Source: Umbelopsis isabellina
Taxonomy: Eukaryota; Mucoromycota; Umbelopsidomycetes; Umbelopsidales; Umbelopsidaceae
Direction: 5' to 3'
DNA: 64,000 nucleotides
Assembly (NCBI GenBank): GCA_016758905.1
Contig: JAEPQZ010000008.1
Coordinates: forward strand, 744,001-808,000
Below are positions 39,297-49,017 of the stretch, piece by piece. A program made the position numbers and the translations under genes. The notes beneath the pieces are model-generated. The model worked only from the letters and a program-made list of their open reading frames with translations. It was not told the origin of the DNA and did not search any database. Positions within the stretch are counted from its first letter, which is position 1, and the number at the start of each line of letters is the position of its first letter.

Positions 39297-39443
39297 GAGC
39301 TGCGCGAGTTATTTAAAAGCTTGAAGGTCGCCAGCCACCGGACATTCAACAAAAAGTTGAAATGCTTTGTGACGTCGAAATTTTTTCGATCAGAATTCCG
39401 CGTCCAAGCGCTCGAAGTCTTTCAGGGCAATGACAGTATAGTA
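39297..39443. promoter_or_regulatory. 147-base divergent promoter, GCN1 / COQ8
   Basis: The start codons of GCN1 (−) and COQ8 (+) are 147 bases apart. The stretch contains TGACGTC (39370–39376), seven of the eight bases of a cAMP-response/ATF element, directly beside a dyad TCGAAA-TTT-TTTCGA (39375–39389). Both are seen directly. Their role is not known. Confidence 0.45.
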
Positions 39444-41631
39444 ATGGGATTGGCAAGAGTATTGGTCGACCTTTATGGCGTTTCAGCTGCTGTGAGGAAC
39501 GTAACAACTAACTTGGCTAAAGTTGAAGTGGGATATGCTGCACACCACTTAAAGACATCCAGTCTGGTAAATGCCACTAAAGCAGCACCTCAACAACAAC
39601 CAGTCACCACTCAAGACTCCTCTCGTCAATCTCAACAAACCTCACCAGAACTCTCAAAAGATATTGGAAATATAACAGCTCAATGGGGACATACACAGAA
39701 AGTGATTGATAGCGACCTAATCCTCTGTCCGAGTCAACAAGCGGCAGAGGCGTTGCATAACAATACGACAAATTTCGAAACGCAAGGACAGCTATCCCCA
39801 CTGAAGGAGAGCCATACCAATTATAATCGATATCGCAATGAAGTTAAGAAAGAAATTCCAAATACAAACCTAGAGAGTCACCAAACTTCCAGCAATAGAA
39901 CCCAAACCTCAGTGGAAGCAGAGCCGTTTGTTTCCAGCCAGAATGACATATTACTAGCATCAACGACCGAGACGCCGGAATCTGAAAAAGAAAGTACCCG
40001 CCGTGTTTTGAAATCTTCCCGGATACCAACGTCTAGAACTAGCCGACTGTGGCATTATGGATCTTTGGCAACGGCAATGGGTTTTGGAGCTATGAACGAA
40101 TCGCTGAAGCGGATGACAGGTGTTTCAAAATCTGAAGGAGGCAAGCATAGCTCATATTTTTGCAAACCTATCTACTCAATCTGACATATCATTCATCTGC
40201 AGGGGTAATGTTAAGTGAGAAGAACATTGATCGATTAGTTGAAAAGCTATCTCGCATGAGAGGAGCTGCATTAAAAATGGGACAGATGCTCAGTATTCAG
40301 GGTATACAGGCAGCCAATTCAGGACAGTCTATGCTTCCCCCGCAACTGGAGCAAGTCTTGCTTCGTGTCCATGATAGTGCCAATTATATGCCAGAGTGGC
40401 AAATGGAGCAAGTGATGAAGGAACAGTTGGGAAGTGAGTGGAAGAGCCACTTTAGCTCATTTGATCCTGTACCAATAGCTGCTGCATCTATTGGGCAAGT
40501 GCACGCTGCCACACTAGCATCGAATGGAATGGCTCTTGCTATAAAAATTCAATATCCTGGAATCGTAGAATCAATCGACTCTGACCTTAATAACCTGAAG
40601 ACACTGGTGACTTTCTCCAATCTCCTACCCAAGGGGCTATATCTTGACAACACAATTCGAGTTACCAAGCAAGAGCTTGCCTGGGAGTGCGACTATTTGC
40701 GTGAGGCTGGTAACGCCACTCGATTCAAGGAACTTCTGAGTGGCGACGAACGATTCAAGGTACCAGCTGTTGTCAAGGAACTCAGCACGCGCATGGTATT
40801 GGTTAGCGAACGCCTTACAGGACAAGTATTGAGCAAGGCGCCGACTGAATCCCAGGAAATGAAAAACAAGGTTATGATTGTGCATAATTACTTATATTAC
40901 ATTATCAAATTTGATACTAATTCTGGTTTTGAAGTTGGGAGAAAGTCTGCTCCGCCTTTGTCTTCGCGAAGTGTTTTCATTCAGATTTATGCAGACCGAT
41001 CCTAATTGGTCAAACTTCTTCTATAACAAGAAAACTGGCCAGGTATCTATATTTTCAAGTTTGCAGCAATATTTTGTTCCAGCGTGATTTGGTTATCTAA
41101 CAAAAGATAATTCGACCTAGATTGAACTCCTGGATTTCGGGGCTTGTCGCGAATATTCTTCAGATTTCTTGAACAAATATGGAAAAATATTGGTTTCTGC
41201 GGCTCGAGGAGATAGGGACGGCGTCTGGGAGCACTCTAAAGCATTGAATTTTGTTACAGGCTATGAAACACCGGTAAGCTAATCATTATTTTTGAGCAAC
41301 TGATTTTAAAAAAGCGCTTTATTAAAATCAGGTGGTCTGGCAGATAATGAAGGAAGCCCACATAGATAGCGTCATGGTGTTGGGAGAACCATTCCGCCAG
41401 GATGCCCCTGATTTGTATGACTTCTCTACACAAACAGTTACAGCACGCGTGCGCGATACCATTCCGGTCATGCTTCAGCATAGATTAACCCCTCCTCCTG
41501 ATGAAACTTACGGGTTACATAAGAAGCTCTCTGGGGCATTCTTATTGTGCACAAAACTACAATCGAAATTCGACACGAAGCGAGTGTGGAGAGAAGAAGT
41601 TATGAGCCATTTTAACCCCGCTACACATTAG
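39444..41631 (+). CDS. COQ8: COQ8/ADCK3 mitochondrial atypical kinase-ATPase for coenzyme Q synthesis
   Basis: Five exons (39444–40140, 40203–40870, 40935–41042, 41121–41273, 41332–41631) give about 641 residues. The hallmark KxGQ motif is [11 protein letters not shown] (lysine near residue 257). The alanine-rich loop [11 protein letters not shown] replaces the usual glycine loop. [26 protein letters not shown] and [10 protein letters not shown] follow. Coq8 is an ATPase of the mitochondrial matrix face that supports the CoQ biosynthetic complex. A Gln/Thr/Ser-rich leader of about 230 residues, presumably with the mitochondrial targeting part, precedes the domain. Exon 1 appears to end at GGAG|GCAAGC, a GC–AG intron of 62 bases with matching phase. 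A GT–AG alternative starting at 40111 keeps frame with a weak GTGTTT donor and drops ten residues. The start is the first ATG in the frame. Confidence 0.93.
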
Positions 41632-42632
41632 AATCATTAGAACGTTAAAAATAAATAGCAGTGCTTGTTCCATTGTTTCCAGGTCGTCATCCGGAAGAAT
41701 ATTCCGATTAACCGTATATTAGCTTTTTGAAATTGCTCATAATAACTATAAAGCAACTAATGAACCGTACGCGTCTCAGATGGAGAAATTCGGTTATAAG
41801 TGCAAATAAAGCAATTCGTAAATGTATAGTGAATTCTAGACAACAAAGGATAGTTTAGCGCCAATTTGTGCAAGCTTCCATATTTACACCATTGTATAGG
41901 AAAATAATCGCAAAAAGGCAAACTTGCCCAAATTTAACATCTCAAATTGGCAATGGTCATTCAATATCTTTTGAGTATGTTGAGGGAGAGCTATCTCCTC
42001 TTTGCCTTTCACAGCGAACAGGCAACTTTATTTGTGAGGACCTAAGCCACGTGTATAAGTTTGATGAAACTGGAATAAAGAAATATAATATTCAATTGGC
42101 CATACAACAGTCTAGAATTCTTCTCTTCTTTCATTCTCTCTTTTCTGTCGATCTTTCGAAAGTCGATGGATCGCTGGAAGTCACTTCGGACTCGCACTAG
42201 ATGTAGAGATGCACAGAAACTAGAGATACGGCATGGTCGCCACCTTTTACCTTGGAATTGGTATCTTTTAGCGTGCAAAAGTGAGAGCTATCAACAATTA
42301 TGTGAAGAGTGCAGCCCACAAACACCAGATATCCAGCAGCGATGCCGGCATCGTATAACAGAGAAGCCACAGAGTGGATACACGAATCCTATGGAGTAAA
42401 ATTATGCAAACTACCACATTGAGCGGCCCAAAGCTTCTGTCATGGCAATTTTAACTCTGTATATCAATGAGTAGTAGTTGCTTGCGTATCTTATACCCTC
42501 AGTACGTAAAATAGAATTATTTAACAGCTGGTATTAACAATCAAATTCATAAATTAAGAACGAACTTGCACAGAAGTATTCATTTACATAAACGACAGAG
42601 TAAATAAATTAAGAAGTAATGTAGTACTTTTT
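41632..42632. other. Convergent intergenic stretch of 1.0 kb
   Basis: This lies between the 3' ends of COQ8 (+) and the arrestin-like gene (−), longer than other convergent gaps here. A frame of about 110 codons (41868–42200, +) has no ATG start and resembles nothing I know. I see no tRNA, hairpin terminator or repeat. Probably 3' UTRs plus spacer; a small unrecognised gene cannot be excluded. Confidence 0.4.
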
Positions 42633-45409
42633 CTAGTTTAAGCCATTTTCTTCATCATCCATGACACCCAGAGCTGCTGCAAATGAGGATCCAAACGACA
42701 GTCTAGGCAATCGAGGCAACGGCGTTTCACTTCGGGCGTGTGGATCATGGTCTAGGAAACTAAAAGCTTGGTCTAACTCGCTATCGCTATTACTTTCGTA
42801 ATCGTGACTATACTCGGTGACCGTACTTCTGGTTTTCGAACTATACTGTGCTTGCCGTGTAACCGGCGGCAAAGGATCCAAAACTTCGTCTTGACCATCT
42901 TCATCGTACAATCGAGTCATTCGACTAGTTTTGATGCTGACTGCCCTATTTTGGCGACGTTGCGATTGATGAGTCGATAATCTCATGTATCGTCTCATCA
43001 TTTCATCTCGACCAATTGAAGCACTCGAAGCTCGCGTTCCAGACTTTGATATACCAGATGATGAAGTCGCTCCACTATCGTACATATCCGAGCTAGAAGA
43101 ATCAAATATAATCTGCGATGCTAATCGAGAATCGAACGGAGATATGAGTCCAGAAGATGCGACGGTTGAGTGCAATGTAGTGGCTGTAGAAGGAACCTGG
43201 AACTCTTCTTCAGGTAATGAGTAACTTTGTATTTGGTGGTGCAAAATGGTTGAGCCTGGTAGAGCCGGCACTAGACTCAATACAGGTGTAGGTGGACGAG
43301 ATTGTAGAGGGTGACTTTTAGTTGTTCCTGATGACATGGAAGCGCTGGAACTCAGGCTTGGTGCTGTTTCAGAGACATTTGATACGGAAGACACAGTCTC
43401 TTTGTCGTCATCGTCAGGCTGAAAGTCTGAAGCAGTACTGGACACAGGATGACTGACTGAGCGAGAATGTTGCTTTGTTGATGATCGGGTGTCTGTGAGT
43501 TGATTGTTGGACTGAGAGTGCTCTTTTTCTTTTGGTAATACTGGAGTCGCACCCTTTTTCAGTGATTGATAGGCGTTTTCCAATTCCGTTTTCAGAAATT
43601 TTTCGAACAGGTGCCTATCAGATTCTGGTAAGGTTTCCGAGGACCTGAACGATCGAAGCTGTTCAGCAGAGGTACTTTTCCTCAATGACGTTATTTTGGA
43701 CATCATTTGCGGGCGCGTCGCCGTCTTTCCCGCGGCGGTGCCATTAGCCAACGAAACGTCGATGGTTAATAATGGGCGCTGTGGCTTAGATGAACCCTCG
43801 TCTTCGAGCGGCTCAGGCGAGACTACGCTGACATCCAGTGCTGAAGCAAATCGCCTAACCGGGCGTCCGAAAGTATGAGCAGATATCATCGTAGTCGGTG
43901 TGGCTACTACTACCGAGGAAGGTGGTCGTACAGTTGTGCTCGGCGCGTGTTCTGATGGCAAATTATTGTAAACTAATGGTACAGAGTGGCGCTCATCTTC
44001 ATCGCTACTTGAGTTATCAGAATCTTCGCTGACACTATCTTCTTCAATATATTTCTCATTCGTCCCAACATCCGAATATTCGCTTGGAGGTCTGATTCTC
44101 AGATCTTTGGCTTCTAAAATTTTTGTTGTACAAGGTAAAGTGGTGGAATTAATGGTTGCTGCAGCGGTGGTACTAGTATTTGCGATGGACAAAACAGCTA
44201 TTGGTATTTTGATGGTGATTTCGTCGATCTTATTAATAAAAGTAATGGTAATATGTAGTTGATGAGATATAGTAAGTAGTGGTGAGTCGATAGACGGCGT
44301 GAGTTGCGATGGCACCGGTTGTCGTAACACAAGCGGGTGTGTACAAGACGAGGGTTTATTCTCATCAAATGCGTGAGTGACACTAGGTGCAGGCTTTGTG
44401 TACTCTCTTATTAATCCTGTCAAGTTCGCTTTGATGGTTTTAGAATCATTCACATGAGCTATATGATCATATGCTTGGTCTATTGGTGACCATTCTGGTT
44501 GTATACAGTATGCTTGAGTATCTCCTAGCTGATAATGACTTTGAGGCTGTGACCTATATGTAGTACAAAAACGTATCCACCAAAAAAAAATTGCTTCCAA
44601 TTTAGTACCGAGTAAAAGTGTCTTAATTTACACAAGACATAAATTGCATCTTACCTGAAGGTTTCAACCTGAACCAGTGTAGATTTGATGACTCGAACTG
44701 GTTTGTCCAGAGCAAACAACAACAATTTAATGGTATATGTAAACTCTTCTAGCTCTATATATGCTGCTGTAGGAGCTTCAATCTCGTAATGGAATCTGGG
44801 TATAGTTGCCTGGAAAAGCCGAGTGTCTGCGACAGGTATTTTTTCGAATGAGGGCAGCATGTTTTTTCGAATAGTGATAGGACAACTGACACGTAATGAT
44901 TTTTTGATACCAAACAGCACCACAGCTTCTAATTGATAAGCGATTGTCGCACGTTTGAGTGCTAGTGTCTGCGGCAAGTTGTTTGGGATGACGACTTGCC
45001 ATGGTATGGTATGTGATCCTTGAGAAAATACAGATTTTCCTTTCAAACTGATCTTTTGTTTGCCAAAGGAGACCATGCTTTCATGATGTAAAGTCGGTCC
45101 TATAACCGCCGTATTTGGAGCTATGCTGATTGTCGTTATACCTTTAAATTTTAACATGATGGATCTCATTTTTACAGGTCTATTTAGAGTGAAGGCAATA
45201 TCGCCCTTCAATATGCGACTCTCTTTCGCATTTCCACTGCGACCAAAGTCGATGTAGGAGTCTATTGGCGCAATACTGAGCTCGTCAAAAGCGTCTTTCA
45301 TCGAAGCAGGTGAAAGGCAAAAAAGGCTGATTTGCATGCTAGACGTTGCACATTGCAGATGGGCTTGTTTAAATACTTTTTCAGAAAACTTATTTTTGGG
45401 GTCAATCAT
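42633..45409 (-). CDS. Arrestin-fold (alpha-arrestin-like) protein with long Ser-rich tail
   Basis: Two main exons: 45409 to about 44,657 and about 44,553 to 42,633. The splice (TTCAG|GTAAGA … CATATAG|GTCACAG) restores an arginine codon and continues the frame. The N-terminal arrestin sandwich includes RILKGDIAFTLNRPVKMRSI, IMLKFKGITT, SHTIPWQVVIPNNLP and AYQLEAVVLFG. The C-terminal sandwich ends with ISHQLHITITF and IKIPIAVLSI. About 480 Ser/Thr/Asp-rich residues follow, with no recognised domain. Fungal alpha-arrestins recruit Rsp5-type ubiquitin ligases to plasma-membrane transporters through PPxY motifs. I see no PPxY in this protein (nearest is PPSEY), so it may use an adaptor or act otherwise. 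The start at 45409 is the first ATG; a methionine about 24 codons later (MQISLF) is also possible. Confidence 0.85.
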
Positions 45410-45872
45410 TATGGTTGCGCAGGATATGCTTACACAGACCTAACGAAATACATGGGCTTGATCATAAATGGTAATACTTTTCTCCATGTGAGCTGCAATG
45501 AGAGCCATTCGAATTTGTAGGATAATCCCTAATATATCAAGCGACGTATTATTTTCAAAGGCTCCAACAGCAAGCTGTTTCGTTAGATAACAGATGCTTA
45601 ATTTACGTGATACAAACACCGATCATATATTTTTCAAACCTTCCTGATTATCGTCAGGCCATATCTAACACATGCACGTAAATTGGTTTTTTGAGATAGT
45701 GGTCTTTATTGCTGCATATGATGAGTGATAGTTTGAAAAGGAAAATCAAATGCCAACTAGGGCACGCGCTCTTAACATGAATTGCTTATACGGCGCGCGA
45801 TAATTGGTTGAAATTTTTAAGAAGCTTATAAAACGGGATGAAGCGGGGTATACTGTCCACTTTCGATTCAAC
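45410..45872. promoter_or_regulatory. Divergent promoter region, arrestin-like gene / ALG12–glutaredoxin
   Basis: 463 bases between two outward-facing start codons. AT-rich on the left; a CG-rich patch (GCACGCGCTC, GGCGCGCGA) lies at about 45,763–45,800, 70–110 bases before the ALG12 ATG. No specific factor site was recognised. Confidence 0.4.
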
Positions 45873-47755
45873 ATGAGCAAGCTGATCGTCTTTGCTATAG
45901 CAAGCATTGCTGCTCACGCGATTCTATGTCCATATACCAAGGTAGAAGAAAGCTTCAATCTTCAAGCCACTCACGACATTCTTCATCACCGTTTGGACAT
46001 TTCAAAGTATGACCATCTGGACTTTCCGGGAGTTGTGCCTCGCACGTTCGTTGGTCCGCTACTACTTTCTCTGTTTACTTGGCCAACTATTTTCATTGAA
46101 TCACATTTTGCGGGACAATATGCTGCTCGGTTATGTCTTGGTGGTCTGATCTGCATATCTTTACTCCGATTATCGGCAGCAACGCGTCGCCTTCTGGGAC
46201 CCGTTACCGCGAACATAATGGTACTTCTATTATGCACTCAATTTCATTTCATTTTTTGGTCGTCCAGAACGCTGCCAAACATACTCGCGCTTCCATTTGT
46301 TTTGGAAGGGTTGTCTCACTGGCTACGCTCACAAGCCACTAGTGACAAGAATGAGCTCAATGTTTGTATTCGATGGATGACGTTTACTGCTGTGGTGTTT
46401 CGCTTTGAAGTTGGCATATTCTTGGGCATTATTTTGGCTTCTGAATGGTTAATATATCGCAACAAAGCTCTCATTCCAACCAACATAGTCAATGGTCTGG
46501 TAACAGCTGCTCTGGCGCTCGCTGTCACTGTACCAATTGATTCATACTTTTGGCAATCGTACCCTACCTGGCCGGAAGGAGTAGTTTTCTATTTCAATGG
46601 TGTTCTCAACAAAAGTTCAGAGTGGGGCACTCTTCCGGTCACTGCATATGCAACATCCTTTTTACCACGACTGTTGCTCGTGTCCTATCCACTTGCATTG
46701 ATTTCCTTTTTAGTCGACCACCGAGCACGTCGTATACTTGTACCCAGCCTGTTATACATTGCAGCATTCTCTATGCTTCCTCATAAGGAATGGCGGTTTA
46801 TTATCTATACTATCCCTCTGTTTTCCATTGCTGCAGCTATCACGGTAAACGATGTGTATGTGAAGTCCTTGAAGGGTTCTTTCTTGTATCGTGGCTTGTT
46901 ACTTGGCATTGCCTCGTTGATGCTGCTTTCTTGGCTAGCCTCATCTTTCATGCTGTATACGTCTATGCACAATTATCCCGGCGGAGGAGCATTGGAGGCA
47001 TTACATAAATTGGAATCACCACAAGCGAATGTCCATGCTCATATTGATGTTCTGACTGCTATGACTGGCGCATCGCGTTTTGGCGAAAGATATCCTAGCT
47101 GGACATATAGCAAAAATGAAAATCACACTTCACAAGACGACTACATTCTCGGTGGATACACACATTTGCTGACGTCGGAGCCAGATAAGTTTGATAGCGA
47201 CATATACGATGTAGTATATGTTGCAAATGGCTTGAAATCTGTCGCCATCAAGCCAACATCTGAATACGTAAATCACTTGAAGGCTGCTCCCACTTGGGTT
47301 AAGGATCCATCTAAATGGCACGGTCTGTTGCCATTGACTTTGAAAGTCGGACCAGCAATTTCCATTTTGAAGCTCAAAGAACCAACCAAGACTTATGTAC
47401 AAGCATTGATCAGGGTGCACCCTAAGCTAGTATTTAGCAAAACTTACTGGTAAGGATTTATATCTGTCCCATAATACAACCTTTTATTGTGAAAGAGCTA
47501 ATCAGTCTCCCTTATATCAGCCCATACTGTAGAAGAGCCAAGATGCTCCTCAATGAGCATTGTTCAGGTCAATACGATGTCTTCGAGGTTGATTTGCAGA
47601 GAAACCAAATGGAGTTCAAACGTGCGTTGTTTGACATCTCGGGCCGAGCAACCTTCCCTAACATCTTCATCAATGGTAGCAGTGTGGGAGGTTCAGATGA
47701 CTTGGCCAGCATCGTGTCTGAAAATAGAGTCAGCGAAGTGCTTGGATGTAAATAG
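45873..47755 (+). CDS. ALG12: ALG12 mannosyltransferase fused to a C-terminal glutaredoxin domain
   Basis: Exon 1 (45873–47449) encodes ALG12, the GT22 enzyme that adds the eighth mannose (alpha-1,6) to the lipid-linked oligosaccharide in the ER lumen. It shows [25 protein letters not shown], many membrane helices and the GT22 signature HKEWRF. The ALG12 homology ends around [19 protein letters not shown]. The frame then continues, without a stop or a new ATG, into [10 protein letters not shown], the first strand of a glutaredoxin. An intron (47450–47520, GTAAGG … CTAAT … TATCAG) splits the next codon, TG|C. Splicing gives C526-P-Y-C529 followed by RRAKMLL, then the cis-proline segment TFPNIFI and GGSDDL, ending at 47755 (603 residues). 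Thus a full dithiol glutaredoxin is attached. If the intron is retained, translation ends after one Trp codon, leaving ALG12 alone. The start at 45873 is the first ATG of the frame. Confidence 0.9.
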
Positions 47756-47891
47756 AGATCATGCTGGGATTTATCACATTACACATAAAAGTTTGAAAAG
47801 TCGTTTGTCTTTTGCTGTATCTTAACTCAAATTTTCATTTTATAGGTAGTTTAAAATTTACACAGTATACACATGAATGGATAAGATTGAC

Positions 47892-48854
47892 CTATCGAAT
47901 CCATGCCGTCAGAGCATACCTTGGCTTTGAGGCAGAGATGACAGCATGGTCTACTACACCGCTAAGAAATACGACTAATCGTGAAGCAATGGGCTCAACA
48001 TCCTGGTGAGGGGCTGAATTCTTTCCAAAAAGTCGAAGTTCACCTCCATCGCCCTGTACCCAATCAGGATTGAGATATATGATAGCAGTAACGCGACGCT
48101 GAGTGGTGTCTTCCCTCTCTGATGTAGGAAATGCATCGCGATGACGTTCATATCTTGCATTCTGTGGATGATAATATGCCAGCTGATACTCTACATTGCC
48201 GTTAAGGTGTATTATTTGAGATAAATCTTGTAGCAGCTTATGCTGAAGCATCTTCAAAAGCTGAGAAATTTTCGGGCGAGAGCTCTCTTTGCTTTCGTCT
48301 GCGGGATTCAACCACACAGTTCTATCGTCTCTAGCCTTGTTGTCTCTATATTGATCGTCGCCTTCTTGCCGGTACTCTTGAGCAGGCTGAAATTCGCCAT
48401 TGTTTTGCATGACTGAAGCTTCATCGTGCGCCGCTTGATAGATAAGTGTTATTAAAATGATAAACATCATTCTGGAATAGGCAATATATAATGTACCTTG
48501 TATAACTGACTTGTCAACCACATTGTCCAACACAACTGAACCAGTCTCGTAAAGGTCGCGGACACTTTGGGGTGACAAGATATCGAGCGACAAAGTATCA
48601 GCTTCTTTTACTTTGTCTTCATTGAAAAGCAATCTCGCCGTATCTAAAGCTGAACTCTCTTGTTCTAAGATTTCAAGCAGTTCATTCTCACTGATCTCCT
48701 CTACTTCTTCAACCTCTTCCTCTGCATCAGGATCGTATTCGTAATCCGACGGCAGATCGTCTGCTTCGTCCGGAAACTCGGGCAGTTTTTCCTGCTTTGA
48801 TACGGCGCGTAGTATCCGGTCTGTCAGCACGTTGTCCACCGACTCGTTCGACAT
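47892..48854 (-). CDS. PHD/EGLN-like 2-oxoglutarate, Fe(II)-dependent prolyl hydroxylase
   Basis: Two exons; the intron begins GTACATTATATATTG after codon VIQ (about 48,496) and ends at CTATCAAG before GCGCACGATGAAG. The N-terminal half is acidic (DPDAEEEVEEVEE). The catalytic double-stranded beta-helix shows YQLAYYHPQNARYERHRDAF with the HxD iron ligands, then TAIIYLNPDW and GGELRLF. The distal His and the 2-oxoglutarate-binding Arg are in DHAVISASKPRYALTAWI, nine residues apart as in human PHD2. IYLNPDW…GGELRLF resembles the EGLN group more than collagen-type hydroxylases. EGLN-type enzymes sense oxygen by hydroxylating HIF or, in protists, Skp1. No HIF is expected in a fungus, so the target here is unknown. 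It is convergent with ALG12–glutaredoxin, 136 bases apart. About 300 residues. Confidence 0.87.
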   Translation of the reverse strand: MSNESVDNVLTDRILRAVSKQEKLPEFPDEADDLPSDYEYDPDAEEEVEEVEEISENELLEILEQESSALDTARLLFNEDKVKEADTLSLDILSPQSVRDLYETGSVVLDNVVDKSVIQGTLYIAYSRMMFIILITLIYQAAHDEASVMQNNGEFQPAQEYRQEGDDQYRDNKARDDRTVWLNPADESKESSRPKISQLLKMLQHKLLQDLSQIIHLNGNVEYQLAYYHPQNARYERHRDAFPTSEREDTTQRRVTAIIYLNPDWVQGDGGELRLFGKNSAPHQDVEPIASRLVVFLSGVVDHAVISASKPRYALTAWIR

Positions 48855-49017
48855 AGTACAAGGTTAAAGATTAACCTATTGTTTTTTTGCATTACCATGT
48901 GCTTAAATTGCAGTCACACCTTTGAAGACAATCAATTTTGAGTAGTTTCAATTTTTCATTAGCTTTTATTACAAAACAAAATTATCTGACAATGGTTAAA
49001 TGCGCACGTATATAGGT

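Noticed and set aside
39796-40076. Gln/Ser/Thr-rich part of the COQ8 leader as a separate gene
   Set aside because: It is in the same open frame as the conserved domain with a single intron between; long variable leaders are usual in fungal Coq8.
41868-42200. 110-codon open frame in the COQ8/arrestin gap
   Set aside because: No ATG start, no recognised domain, no convincing splice partner.
47489-47755. A separate small glutaredoxin gene with active site SPYC, lacking the nucleophilic cysteine
   Set aside because: It has no ATG, only an in-frame GTG. Joining at 47449/47521 gives CPYC and the missing first strand, so the Ser is intron-derived sequence.
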